DNA of 64,000 nucleotides, from NCBI GenBank assembly GCA_963729935.1, contig CAVSPW010000011.1:78213-142212 (forward strand), written 5' to 3'. This DNA comes from CAIKMD01 sp963729935. Its GTDB lineage: Bacteria > Pseudomonadota > Alphaproteobacteria > ATCC43930 > CGMCC-115725. Shown here in pieces: positions 46,401-55,395 of this stretch. The notes under the pieces were generated by a model that saw only the letters and a list, made by a program, of their open reading frames with translations, was not told the DNA's origin and searched no databases. Each line of letters starts with the position of its first letter. The stretch's first letter is position 1. The position numbers were made by a program, and so were the translations under genes.

Positions 46401-46557
46401 CGACTTGGTCGAAGCCAGAGGCAAGGTCCAGCGCGCGGGCGAGGACGATCATGTGGTCATCCATCTCGTCCTCGATCGCCTGGTCGATTTAACGCCGATG
46501 CTGCGGCTTCTATCCGCCGATACAGAACTTGCGCTCACCAGCCGCGATTTCCATTGA
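43432..46557 (+). CDS. dnaE2: Error-prone DNA polymerase DnaE2
   Basis: SOS-induced C-family polymerase that performs translesion synthesis. The PHP domain starts [40 protein letters not shown] holds the active-site aspartates, and [11 protein letters not shown] is typical of DnaE2. The OB fold ends the protein ([20 protein letters not shown]). 1041 residues is the standard DnaE2 length, shorter than DnaE1. The start at 43432 overlaps the imuB stop (ATGA). Confidence 0.94.
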   Translation: [1041 protein letters not shown]

Positions 46558-46782
46558 TCGCCTGAACGCGATATCATCGGCGCCACAAGATGGATCGGCG
46601 ACGGGGCGAATGCCTCAAAGAATGACTTTATCGCTCCGCGTTGCCGCATCCCGCATCGGCATGGCGGCATGCGCGACCGCGACCCTGCTCTCTCTGCCAG
46701 CGAAGGCTGCAAAAGAAGAATATTCCCGCAAGCCGCGGCCAACTTGCTTGGCAAGCGCACGGCTTCGTGCGATGTGATCGCC

Positions 46783-49700
46783 ATGGCGTGGGTCTTTCCG
46801 ACATTCCCGTCTCCATCCGATCCGCTGCGCCAGGCGTTGCGCGACGCCTACCGCATGGATGAAGACGATGCGGTTGCGCGCATTCTCGCGGCGGCCCAAT
46901 CTTCGCCCGAATCCCAGGCGCTTATCCAGACAAGGGCTCGCGAACTCGTCGCCGAAGCGCGCCGGCGGTGCCATGGCAAGGGCGGGATCGATGCTTTTCT
47001 CAACGAATTTGCGCTGTCGAGCGAGGAGGGGATCGCGCTTATGTGCCTTGCCGAGGCCTTGCTGCGCATTCCCGATGCCGAGACCATCGACAAGCTCATC
47101 CGCGATAAGCTCGCTCCGGCCGATTGGTCGCGCCATCTCGGCCGGTCGCGCTCGATCTTTGTCAATGCCTCGACCTGGGCGTTGATGCTGACGGGCAAGC
47201 TGCTGCATGACGAGCCGGGCGCCCGGGATCTCGCATCGGTCTTGCGGCGGCTTCTTGCTCGGACGGGCGAGCCCGTGCTGCGCCAGGCGGTCACCGCTGC
47301 CATGCGCATTCTCGGGCACCAATTCGTCATGGGCCGCACGATCGAAGAAGCGCTCATGCGCGCCAAGCCGATGGAGGCGCAAGGCTATCGTTTTTCCTAT
47401 GACATGCTCGGTGAAGCGGCGCGTAGCGCCGCCGATGCGGCGCGCTATGCCGAACGCTACCGTCAGGCGCTCGCCGCGATCGGCGCCCATGTCGAAGGCC
47501 GCGATCTCCATCACGCGCCCGGCATTTCGGTGAAGCTTTCCGCGCTCCATCCACGCTACGAGGAATCCCAACGCGCGGCGGTCCTGAGCACGCTGCCAGA
47601 AACCCTCCTTTCACTCGCGCGGCAAGCGAAGGCGGCAGGAATCGGAATGACGATCGATGCCGAGGAAGCCGATCGACTCGAGCTCTCACTCGATCTGATC
47701 GAAATCCTATCGGGCCACCCCGACCTCAAAGGTTGGGACGGGCTCGGCCTCGCCGTCCAAGCCTATCAGAAACGCGCGCTGCCCCTCATCGACTGGCTCG
47801 CGGCATTGGCGCGCCGCGACGAGCGCCGGCTGATGCTGCGGCTCGTCAAGGGCGCCTATTGGGACACCGAGATAAAACGTGCTCAGGAGCGCGGGCTCGA
47901 TTCCTTTCCAGTTTATACACGCAAGATGGCGAGCGATGTGTCTTACCTCGCCTGCGCGCGCCGACTATGGGATGCGCGCGATGCCTTCTTTCCGCAGTTC
48001 GCGACTCATAACGCCCATTCGGTCGCCGCCGTGCTGGATCTCGCCGCCGCGGAGCGCGATTTCGAATTCCAGCGCCTCCACGGCATGGGCGAGGCTCTCT
48101 ACGATCAGATCGTCGGCGTTGACGCGATCAAGCATTCCTGCAGGGTCTATGCGCCGGTGGGCGGGCATGAGGACCTTCTCCCCTATCTCGTGCGGCGGCT
48201 TTTGGAGAACGGTGCGAATACGTCCTTTGTCAATCGTCTCGTTGACGAGGCGGCGCCAGTCGAGATGCTTGTTGCTGATCCCGTCGTCCGGCTCACGGCG
48301 CTTAGTAAAAAGCCACACCCGCGTATCAAGTTACCTTCCGATCTCTATGCCCCCGAGCGAATCAATTCGCGGGGCATTGATCTGAGCGATCGTGCCCGCC
48401 TCTTTGCGCTGTCTCAAGCTTTGGCCGAGGCGGCGCATCTGCCGTGGACCGCCGCGCCGATCGTCGGCGGCAATGAGGACGAGAGTGGCTTGGCGCGTGA
48501 TGTGCTTAATCCCGCGGATCATCGGCGTGTGACGGGCCGCGTCATCGAGGCAAACAGCGCCAAAATTGAAGAGGCGCTGACCCGCGCTATCCTCGCCGCG
48601 CCTTCCTGGAATGCCGTCACAGCTGAAGAGCGGGCCCGCCTCCTCGAACGTGCGGCCGATCTTATCGAGACGCGCGTCGAAGCGTTCGTTGCCATGATCG
48701 TGACCGAGGGCGGACGCACGATCCTGGATGCGGTCGCCGAAGTGCGCGAAGCGATCGATCATTGCCGTTACGATGCGGCGCGTGCCCGCGCCGATTTTGC
48801 CGGGCCCGTGGAGCTCGCGGGTCCGACGGGCGAGCGCAATTCGGTGACGCTTCATGGTCGCGGAGTCTTTGCCTGCATATCGCCGTGGAATTTTCCGCTC
48901 GCCATCTTCTTGGGGCAAGCGGCGGGTGCGCTGGCGGCAGGCAATGCGGTCATCGCCAAGCCCGCGGAACAAACGCCGCTTGTTGCGGCGGCGGCCATAC
49001 GCCTCTTGCACGAAGCGGGCGTTCCCGGGGATGTCGTCCAGCTTCTCCCCGGCGGGGCCTCCACGGGCGCAGCGCTGGTTGCGGATCCACGCATTGCCGG
49101 TGTCGCCGTCACCGGCTCGACCGACACGGCGCACATGATCAATCTGGCGATTGCGCAGCGCGCCGGCCCGATTGTGCCTTTGATCGCTGAAACGGGAGGC
49201 CAGAATGCGATCATTGCGGATTCGACCGCTCTGCCCGAGCAGCTCGTGGCCGATGTGCTTGCTTCGGCCTTCGATAGCGCGGGTCAGCGCTGCTCATCGG
49301 CCCGCGTGCTTTTCATCCAAACGGACATTGCCGAGCGTGTGATGAGCATGCTTTCGGGCGCGATGGACGGGCTGGTTATCGGCGATCCTGCGCTCCTTTC
49401 GACCGATATCGGGCCGGTGATCGATGAGGAGGCGCGTAACACGCTCCGAGGCCATGCCGCGCGTATGGCAAAAGAGGGCCGCTTGTTACGCGAGCTCGCC
49501 CTGCCGCCAAGTGCGGAGCATGGCACGTTTTTTGCGCCGCGTGCTTTCGAGATCGACCGCCTTTCTCTGCTGCAAAACGAGGTCTTTGGGCCCATCCTTC
49601 ACGTCATTCGTTGGCCAGGCGACAGGCTCGATCAAGTATTGGAGGCGATCGATGCCACGGGCTTCGGACTGACGCTCGGTATCCACAGCCGGATCGAAGA

Positions 49701-49941
49701 AACCGTCCGGCATATTCATCGCCGCCTGCGGATCGGCAATACTTATGTCAATCGCAATCAGATCGGTGCCGTGGTTGGCGTTCAACCATTCGGCGGCGAA
49801 CGACTCTCGGGTACGGGGCCGAAGATTGGCGGGCGACACTATCTCCCGCGTTTCGCGACCGAGCGTGCCTTGTCCGTCGATACCACCGCTGCCGGCGGAA
49901 ATGCGAGCCTCATGTCCTTGACGGATGACGAGGCAAGCTGA
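46783..49941 (+). CDS. putA: Bifunctional proline dehydrogenase / P5C dehydrogenase
   Basis: It oxidises proline to glutamate in two steps. The N-terminal PRODH barrel includes GISVKLSALHPRYEESQRA, GLAVQAYQKRALPLIDWL and RLVKGAYWDTEIKRAQERG. The ALDH half has ACISPWNFPLAIFLGQAAGA, the catalytic Cys in SAGQRCSSARVLF, and GVQPFGGERLSGTGPKIGG. No ribbon-helix-helix DNA-binding domain precedes the PRODH domain, so it is not a self-repressing PutA. The ATG at 46783 (MAWVFPTFPSPSD) gives 1052 residues; a 225-base gap precedes it. Confidence 0.95.
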   Translation: MAWVFPTFPSPSDPLRQALRDAYRMDEDDAVARILAAAQSSPESQALIQTRARELVAEARRRCHGKGGIDAFLNEFALSSEEGIALMCLAEALLRIPDAETIDKLIRDKLAPADWSRHLGRSRSIFVNASTWALMLTGKLLHDEPGARDLASVLRRLLARTGEPVLRQAVTAAMRILGHQFVMGRTIEEALMRAKPMEAQGYRFSYDMLGEAARSAADAARYAERYRQALAAIGAHVEGRDLHHAPGISVKLSALHPRYEESQRAAVLSTLPETLLSLARQAKAAGIGMTIDAEEADRLELSLDLIEILSGHPDLKGWDGLGLAVQAYQKRALPLIDWLAALARRDERRLMLRLVKGAYWDTEIKRAQERGLDSFPVYTRKMASDVSYLACARRLWDARDAFFPQFATHNAHSVAAVLDLAAAERDFEFQRLHGMGEALYDQIVGVDAIKHSCRVYAPVGGHEDLLPYLVRRLLENGANTSFVNRLVDEAAPVEMLVADPVVRLTALSKKPHPRIKLPSDLYAPERINSRGIDLSDRARLFALSQALAEAAHLPWTAAPIVGGNEDESGLARDVLNPADHRRVTGRVIEANSAKIEEALTRAILAAPSWNAVTAEERARLLERAADLIETRVEAFVAMIVTEGGRTILDAVAEVREAIDHCRYDAARARADFAGPVELAGPTGERNSVTLHGRGVFACISPWNFPLAIFLGQAAGALAAGNAVIAKPAEQTPLVAAAAIRLLHEAGVPGDVVQLLPGGASTGAALVADPRIAGVAVTGSTDTAHMINLAIAQRAGPIVPLIAETGGQNAIIADSTALPEQLVADVLASAFDSAGQRCSSARVLFIQTDIAERVMSMLSGAMDGLVIGDPALLSTDIGPVIDEEARNTLRGHAARMAKEGRLLRELALPPSAEHGTFFAPRAFEIDRLSLLQNEVFGPILHVIRWPGDRLDQVLEAIDATGFGLTLGIHSRIEETVRHIHRRLRIGNTYVNRNQIGAVVGVQPFGGERLSGTGPKIGGRHYLPRFATERALSVDTTAAGGNASLMSLTDDEAS

Positions 49942-50160
49942 TGCGCAGCTTCTCGGCAACCTTCCGAGGGGCAGTCCGCTGGACACGAACGGGCTCGCAA
50001 ATAGATCGCAAAAATTTGTGAACCGTCGACATCGCTCACGGCGGGTCTGTGGCGAGAGCGCGAAGGCGGCCATCGGATTGGCGCTACTAGGCGTTTGTGG
50101 TCAATGCCATTATAGTATTTGGTTGAGTGTACGACGCGATTCGACACTAGAGTATGCGCC

Positions 50161-50884
50161 ATGCCAGCAAATGACGACAGGCGCCAACTTTCTGCGTCGG
50201 CGAAGAAGGCCGAAGTCGAGGCCTTTTTGCGTAAGGTCGAGGCGATGCCCACGGTCCGGCCGGAAGGCGGTCGCGGACGACTTATTTTCGCGATGGATGC
50301 AACCGCAAGCCGTGAGCCAAGCTGGGACAGGGCCTGCAGGATTCAGGGTGAAATGTTCGACGCGACCGCGGCCTTGGGCGGTCTTGACATCCAGCTCGTG
50401 TTTTACCGCGGATTCAATGAATGCAAGGCGAGCCGATGGCTTTCGAATGCGGCGTCGCTGCATGCCGCGATGCGCGCCGTGTTTTGCGTCGGCGGCGAGA
50501 CCCAGATCGCCCGGATTTTGCGCCATGCTCTCAAGGAATCAGAAATCTCACCCTATCGGCGCGATCGTTTTTGTGGGCGATGCCATGGAAGAGAAGCTCG
50601 ACAAGCTCTGTGCTCTGGCTGGCAAGCTCGGGCTGCGCGGCGTGCCGGTGTTTTTGTTTCATGAAGGTACCGATCGAGTGGCGGCGCATGCCTTTAAAGA
50701 GATCGCGCGGCTGACACGTGGTGCCTATTGCCATTTCGATGCAAGCAGTGCCGACGAATTACGCGCTCTCCTCGGCGCCGTTGCCGCTTATGCGGCAGGG
50801 GGGCAGCGCGCTCTTGCCGATTACGGTAGAGCTACGGGCGGCGCCGCGCTGTTGCTTGCGCGTCAATTGGGCGCGAGCGAATAA
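50161..50884 (+). pseudogene. VWA domain protein with a frameshift
   Basis: The first frame (start 50161, MPANDDRRQLSASAKKAEVE) reads RGRLIFAMDATASREPSWDR, a DxTxS-type MIDAS motif, and ends at HALKESE. The protein continues in another frame from about 50546, with IGAIVFVGDAMEEKLDKLCA, GVPVFLFHEGTDRVAAHAFK and a C-terminal ARQLGASE. The span is 724 bases, one over a multiple of three; removing one A of the AAA at 50543-50545 restores the frame. The intact protein would be 240 residues. It adjoins a J-domain gene six bases later. Sequencing slip and real decay are both possible. Confidence 0.82.
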
Positions 50885-50889
50885 TCTCG

Positions 50890-51588
50890 ATGCCCTATCT
50901 AATTCTCGGGATTGCGCTATTGGGTCTGCTGTTGCTGGCTGCGCGCCTGATCGTGAATGCGGATGCTGCGCAGCTTGGGCGATTTCTCGGTTGGATGGTC
51001 GCGGGCCTGGGCCTCACCGCCGTAGCGGCGGTGTTGCTGTTGCTCGTATTGAGTGATCGCTGGGCGCTCGCGCTCATCCTTGCGGGCGGTCTTGCGCCGC
51101 TTGTCTTGCGCTGGCGGGCACGTTGGCGCCGGCATTTCGGTTCTGCCAGGAGCAGTGGCGGAGAACGTTCGGAAGTGCAGACCGAACTGTTGCGGATGAC
51201 GCTCGAGCATGATACGGGGGCAATGGGCGGGACGGTGCGCCGCGGCGTTTTTGCTGGACGCAGGCTTGACGATCTTGATCAGACTGAGGTCTCGACTTTG
51301 TGGCGCCAATGCTTGGCCGAAGACGAGCAGGGCGCCCGGTTGCTCGAAGCCTATCTCGACCGGTTCAGGCCCGATTGGCGCAAGGCGGGCGGGGGGAGTA
51401 CGACGGCCGGCGAAGTCATGACGCGCGAGCAGGCCTATGCCATTCTCGATCTTGAGCCCGGCGCAGGTCCCGATGAGATTAGGGACGCGCATCGGCGTCT
51501 CATGATGAAACTTCATCCCGATCACGGTGGTTCAACCTATCTTGCGGCGCAGATCAATCGCGCGAAGGATTTCCTGCTCGGCGCGTAA
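50890..51588 (+). CDS. Membrane-anchored J-domain protein (type III DnaJ)
   Basis: 232 residues: two hydrophobic segments at the N-terminus (LILGIALLGLLLLAARLIV and GLTAVAAVLLLLVL), a linker, and a C-terminal J domain. The J domain reads EQAYAILDLEPGAGPDEIRD, HRRLMMKLHPDHGG with the HPD triad, and ends NRAKDFLLGA. A membrane J protein of this kind recruits DnaK to the inner membrane. It is next to the VWA gene in the same orientation, probably the same transcript, and ahead of galU. Confidence 0.88.
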   Translation: MPYLILGIALLGLLLLAARLIVNADAAQLGRFLGWMVAGLGLTAVAAVLLLLVLSDRWALALILAGGLAPLVLRWRARWRRHFGSARSSGGERSEVQTELLRMTLEHDTGAMGGTVRRGVFAGRRLDDLDQTEVSTLWRQCLAEDEQGARLLEAYLDRFRPDWRKAGGGSTTAGEVMTREQAYAILDLEPGAGPDEIRDAHRRLMMKLHPDHGGSTYLAAQINRAKDFLLGA

Positions 51589-51603
51589 GACGATCTCTCA
51601 GGA

Positions 51604-51633
51604 TTATGAAAAGGTTAGCGGTTTCGGTATAAT
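51604..51633 (+). promoter_or_regulatory. Candidate promoter of galU
   Basis: A perfect -10 box TATAAT at 51628-51633 is preceded by TTATGA 18 bases upstream (51604-51609), a weak -35. It lies in the 113-base gap before galU. The -10 match carries most of the weight. Confidence 0.4.
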
Positions 51634-51701
51634 AAATCGGGAGCAACAGGGGTTGGTGCGACGTCGTCGCGACAGGCCCGCAATCGCGGAAAGAACGGTT
51701 A

Positions 51702-52574
51702 ATGAATCAACGCATTCTCAAGGCGGTTTTTCCGGTCGGCGGTCTTGGCACGCGCTTCTTGCCGGCGACCAAGGCAATGCCCAAAGAGATGCTGCCCGTC
51801 GTCGACAAGCCCCTCATCCAATATGCCGTTGAGGAGGCGCAGGCAGCGGGAATCGAGGAATTCATCTTTGTTACCGGGCGCTCGAAGACCGCGATTGAAG
51901 ATCACTTTGACCATTCCTACGAGCTCGAAGACACTTTGCAGGAACGCGCTAAAGAAACGGAACTCCGCGCCATCCGTTCGTGGATGCCGCGGCCGGGTCA
52001 GGTCGCCTATACGAGGCAACAAAATCCGCTGGGTCTCGGCCATGCCGTGTGGTGCGCCCGCCATCTCGTCGGCAACGAACCTTTTGCCGTCCTTCTCGCG
52101 GACGACTTGATCTTGGCGCAAAAGCCTTGCCTCAAACAAATGGTCGAGGCCTACGAAGAGACCAAGGCCAACATCGTTGCCGTCGTCGAAGTACCCAGGG
52201 AGCATACCAAACGGTATGGCATTCTCGATGTCGAACGCGAGGACGGGCGCTTGGTGAAGGTTAAGGGGGTGGTCGAGAAGCCCGCACCCCAAGATGCACC
52301 CTCGACGCTCAGTATCATTGGGCGCTATATCCTTGAGCCGCAAGTCTTCGATCATCTTTCTAAATTTGAACGCGGCGCCGGCGGCGAGATCCAACTCACC
52401 GACGCGCTCGCCCAGCTCATTGCATCGGGGCGCGGCTTTTTCGGCTTGCGCTACGAAGGAAAGCGCTTCGACTGCGGCGACAAAGCCGGATTTTTCGAGG
52501 CCAATCTGGCATTTGCGCTTGCGCGCCCCGATATGAAATCGGCCGTGCAGCGCATTCTCGCCGAATATCGCTGA
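51702..52574 (+). CDS. galU: UTP--glucose-1-phosphate uridylyltransferase
   Basis: It makes UDP-glucose for envelope polysaccharides. The nucleotide-binding start is AVFPVGGLGTRFLPATKAMP, followed by KEMLPVVDKPLIQYAVEEA, FAVLLADDLIL and GFFEANLAFALARPD near the end. 290 residues is normal. It is followed after six bases by the phosphohexomutase gene; the two together supply activated sugars. Confidence 0.95.
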   Translation: MNQRILKAVFPVGGLGTRFLPATKAMPKEMLPVVDKPLIQYAVEEAQAAGIEEFIFVTGRSKTAIEDHFDHSYELEDTLQERAKETELRAIRSWMPRPGQVAYTRQQNPLGLGHAVWCARHLVGNEPFAVLLADDLILAQKPCLKQMVEAYEETKANIVAVVEVPREHTKRYGILDVEREDGRLVKVKGVVEKPAPQDAPSTLSIIGRYILEPQVFDHLSKFERGAGGEIQLTDALAQLIASGRGFFGLRYEGKRFDCGDKAGFFEANLAFALARPDMKSAVQRILAEYR

Positions 52575-52580
52575 ACGGGG

Positions 52581-53981
52581 ATGATGATGCGCGACAACGC
52601 CGTGGCTGGTCATTCCTTTGATCCGACGATTCTGCGCGAGTACGACATTCGCGGAATCGTCGGCGAAACCTTGCACGAGCGCGACGCCCATGCCATCGGA
52701 CAGGGCTTTGCCACGGTCATGCGCGAAGTCGGCGGTAGGACCATTGCCGTCGGGCGTGACGGACGCTTGTCTTCGCCAGCGCTCGAGGCGGCGCTGGTCC
52801 AAGGGCTTTCGGGGGCCGGGATCGATGTCGTGCGCATCGGTCTTGGGCCTACGCCGATGCTCTACTACGCGGTCAACACCCTCGAGGTCGATGCCGGGAT
52901 CATGGTGACGGGCTCGCATAATCCCGCCGACCATAACGGCTTCAAGCTGACGCTCGGGAAGAAGCCGTTCTTCGCCAAGGATATCCAGCGTCTGGGCGAG
53001 ATCGCCGCGCGCGGCGATTTCCCAACCGGTACTGGCCGCGTCACCGAGCGGTCGGTGCTCGATGCCTATGTCGCGCGTCTGCTCAAGGATTACGATGGGA
53101 AAAAATCCCTTGTCGTCGCCTGGGATGCGGGCAACGGGGCAGCCGGCGAGGCCCTGCAGCGACTGACCGCGAAACTGCCGGGACGCCATATTCTGCTCAA
53201 TGAGACGATCGACGGGCATTTCCCGGCTCATCACCCCGATCCGACCGAGGTGAAGAATTTGCTTCAGCTTCAAGAGGTGGTGAGGCGCAATAGCTGCGAT
53301 CTCGGTATTGCCTTCGACGGCGACGCCGATCGCATCGGAATCGTCGACGGCAAGGGTCGCGTCCTCTGGGGCGATCAATTCATGGTTTTGATGGCGCGCG
53401 ACGTGTTGCGCGTGCTGCCGGGCGCCACGGTGATCGCTGATGTGAAGGCGAGCCAAGTTCTATTCGACGAAATTGCGCGCATGGGTGGCGTGCCACTCAT
53501 GTGGCGTACCGGCCATTCGCTCATCAAATCGAAGATGGCGGAGACGCGCGCGCCTCTCGCCGGGGAGATGAGTGGCCACATTTTTTATGCCGATCGTTAC
53601 TACGGCTATGATGACGCGCTTTATGCGGCCGTGCGCGTCCTAGGGATTATCGCGCGAGGCGACGCGACGCTCGCCCAATTCCGCGACAGCCTGCCGCAAG
53701 TCGTGAATACGCCCGAATTACGCTTTCCGTGCTCGGAGCAGCGCAAATTCGCCGTCGTCGACGAAGTGCGCGCTCGGCTCGAAGCCGTGGGCGCGACAAT
53801 TACCGCGATTGACGGCGTACGGGTCAAGACGGAGGCCGGCTGGTGGCTGCTGCGCGCGTCAAACACACAGGATGTTCTCGTTGCGCGGGCCGAAGCGCGC
53901 GACGAAGCTGGTCTCCAATCGTTAAAGAAGCTGATCGTCGATCAGCTGCACGCGAGCGGTATTACTCCGCCAAATTTTTAG
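52581..53981 (+). CDS. Phosphomannomutase/phosphoglucomutase
   Basis: Alpha-D-phosphohexomutase acting on glucose and/or mannose phosphates. Motifs: LREYDIRGIVGETL at the N-terminus, the phosphoserine loop MVTGSHNPADHNGFKLT, the metal loop FDGDADRIGIVD, and the sugar loop GEMSGHIFY. 466 residues; the ATG at 52581 has two near alternatives (52584, 52587). It follows galU, consistent with UDP-glucose or GDP-mannose supply. The 3' end overlaps the convergent dac gene by 20 bases. Confidence 0.92.
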   Translation: MMMRDNAVAGHSFDPTILREYDIRGIVGETLHERDAHAIGQGFATVMREVGGRTIAVGRDGRLSSPALEAALVQGLSGAGIDVVRIGLGPTPMLYYAVNTLEVDAGIMVTGSHNPADHNGFKLTLGKKPFFAKDIQRLGEIAARGDFPTGTGRVTERSVLDAYVARLLKDYDGKKSLVVAWDAGNGAAGEALQRLTAKLPGRHILLNETIDGHFPAHHPDPTEVKNLLQLQEVVRRNSCDLGIAFDGDADRIGIVDGKGRVLWGDQFMVLMARDVLRVLPGATVIADVKASQVLFDEIARMGGVPLMWRTGHSLIKSKMAETRAPLAGEMSGHIFYADRYYGYDDALYAAVRVLGIIARGDATLAQFRDSLPQVVNTPELRFPCSEQRKFAVVDEVRARLEAVGATITAIDGVRVKTEAGWWLLRASNTQDVLVARAEARDEAGLQSLKKLIVDQLHASGITPPNF

Positions 53982-55281
53982 AAGCCGCAGGCGATGCCGC
54001 CATCTGCATCGACGGCTCCAAGACGGCGCAGGCGCGATGAGCGTGGCGAAGGACACGGCACGCGTTCTGCGCCTGCTTTTGCGTGAGATGAATAATCCGT
54101 GCCTGATAGGTCGTGTGCTTGCGGGCGCGGGAGGCAACGAGGACGACCGGCTTGCCGCGCTCGGCAGGCAGACGCGATAGAGCCGTGGCGCCCGCATGGG
54201 CAGCAGCGGTCTGTTGCCGGTAGGCACCGACCTGGATGCTCCACCCCTCACTCGGTTTCCGCGTCGGAGTCTCGGCCTCCGCGCGGCTGATCGGCGAGAG
54301 GTTTGCCACCGCATGCGCCGCGTGATGGGCGAGAGTGTGCAGCGTCGATTCATTCGCCGCCAGTTTGGTCGAAGGCTTGGCGTTGCTGGCCACGAGTTGG
54401 TTCTCGGGCAGAGAGCGGCCCGCGAACGCCGCGTTAAGCAATCCCGCCATCTTGATGTCGCGAGCACGAGCCGACTGACCACCCATGACCACGCCAATGA
54501 GGCGCCGCTGATTGCGCATGGCGGAGGCGGCGAGATTGAAGCCCGAGGCGCGGATGAATCCGGTCTTTATCCCGTCCATGCCCTGGAAAGTGCTCATGAG
54601 ATGATTGTGATTGCCGTAGTTCACGCCGCGATATTTGAAATCTTCGGTCGCGAAGTAGCCATATTCACGAGGGAAATCGAGATAGAGATGCCGCGCGAGG
54701 ATCGCGATATCGCGCGCGGTCGTGCGCTGAAGCGGATCCGGCAGACCGGACGCGTTGTGATAATTGGTGTGCTCCATTCCCATCGCATGCGCCACGCGCG
54801 TCATCCGCTCGGCGAAGCCGTGCTCGGTGCCGCCAAGACCTTCGGCCAGCACAACCGCCGCGTCATTCGCCGACTGGGTCACAATGCCGAGGATCAGATC
54901 CCGGACGGCCACAGTCTCGCCAGGGACGAGGTCGAGCTTCGTGGGCTCTTGCGCCGCGGCATGGGCCGAAACCGGGAAACGCTGGTCGAGGGTGATCTGC
55001 TTGCGCTCGAGCGCATCGAAAGTGAGGTAGAGCGTCATCATCTTCGTGAGCGACGCCGGGTAGGTCACGGTATCGGCGTTGTATTCGCTCAGCACGTCGC
55101 CGGTTTTGGCGTCGATGACGATCGACGCGTATTTAGCCGCGAAGGCCGGACTCGAAGCGCCGATCGAGGCGCCGGCGAGAAGGAGGGGAAAAACCGCCGC
55201 AGCGAGCCATTGGACCGGCCGAACCCGAAACTGAAACACCACCACACCACCCCCCGCAGCCGCGTCGCGCCAAAACATCAC
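53962..55281 (-). CDS. D-alanyl-D-alanine carboxypeptidase with C-terminal SPOR domain
   Basis: DacF-like penicillin-binding protein that trims peptidoglycan pentapeptides. The N-terminus has a signal/anchor segment (PVQWLAAAVFPLLLAGASIG). Active-site motifs are SLTK (YPASLTKMMTLYLTFDALER), SAN (TQSANDAAVVLAEGLGG) and KTG (MDGIKTGFIRASGFNLAA). The last ~80 residues, after an Ala/Thr-rich linker, read WSIQVGAYRQQTAAAHAGAT and form a SPOR domain that binds denuded glycan at the division site. The start is at 55281; several GTG codons near 55240-55245, just before the signal segment, are alternatives. 439 residues. Confidence 0.9.
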   Translation of the reverse strand: MMFWRDAAAGGGVVVFQFRVRPVQWLAAAVFPLLLAGASIGASSPAFAAKYASIVIDAKTGDVLSEYNADTVTYPASLTKMMTLYLTFDALERKQITLDQRFPVSAHAAAQEPTKLDLVPGETVAVRDLILGIVTQSANDAAVVLAEGLGGTEHGFAERMTRVAHAMGMEHTNYHNASGLPDPLQRTTARDIAILARHLYLDFPREYGYFATEDFKYRGVNYGNHNHLMSTFQGMDGIKTGFIRASGFNLAASAMRNQRRLIGVVMGGQSARARDIKMAGLLNAAFAGRSLPENQLVASNAKPSTKLAANESTLHTLAHHAAHAVANLSPISRAEAETPTRKPSEGWSIQVGAYRQQTAAAHAGATALSRLPAERGKPVVLVASRARKHTTYQARIIHLTQKQAQNACRVLRHAHRACAVLEPSMQMAASPAASKNLAE

Positions 55282-55377
55282 GACTCAATCGAAAATACGT
55301 TAATAACCCCTTGAATTAATGTCCAGTTCTAGATGGGTTTGGTTGCGACTTTTTTGTGACCGGGCGGGCAGGCATGG

Positions 55378-55386
55378 TGCGGCGCA
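55378..55386. promoter_or_regulatory. TGC-N3-GCA site 1 near the phasin promoter
   Basis: TGC-GGC-GCA, extended to GTGC-GGC-GCAC, lies just upstream of the -35 of the phasin. The TGC-rich dyad fits the kind of site bound by PhaR repressors of PHA synthesis. Its pairing with a second copy at 55432 is what makes it suggestive. Confidence 0.35.
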
Positions 55387-55395
55387 CAAAAAGCC

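Noticed and set aside
50521..50560. Programmed frameshifting in the VWA gene
   Set aside because: No slippery heptamer or downstream structure is evident, and the shift needed is a skip of one base (+1), which is rare. A sequence slip or mutation is simpler.
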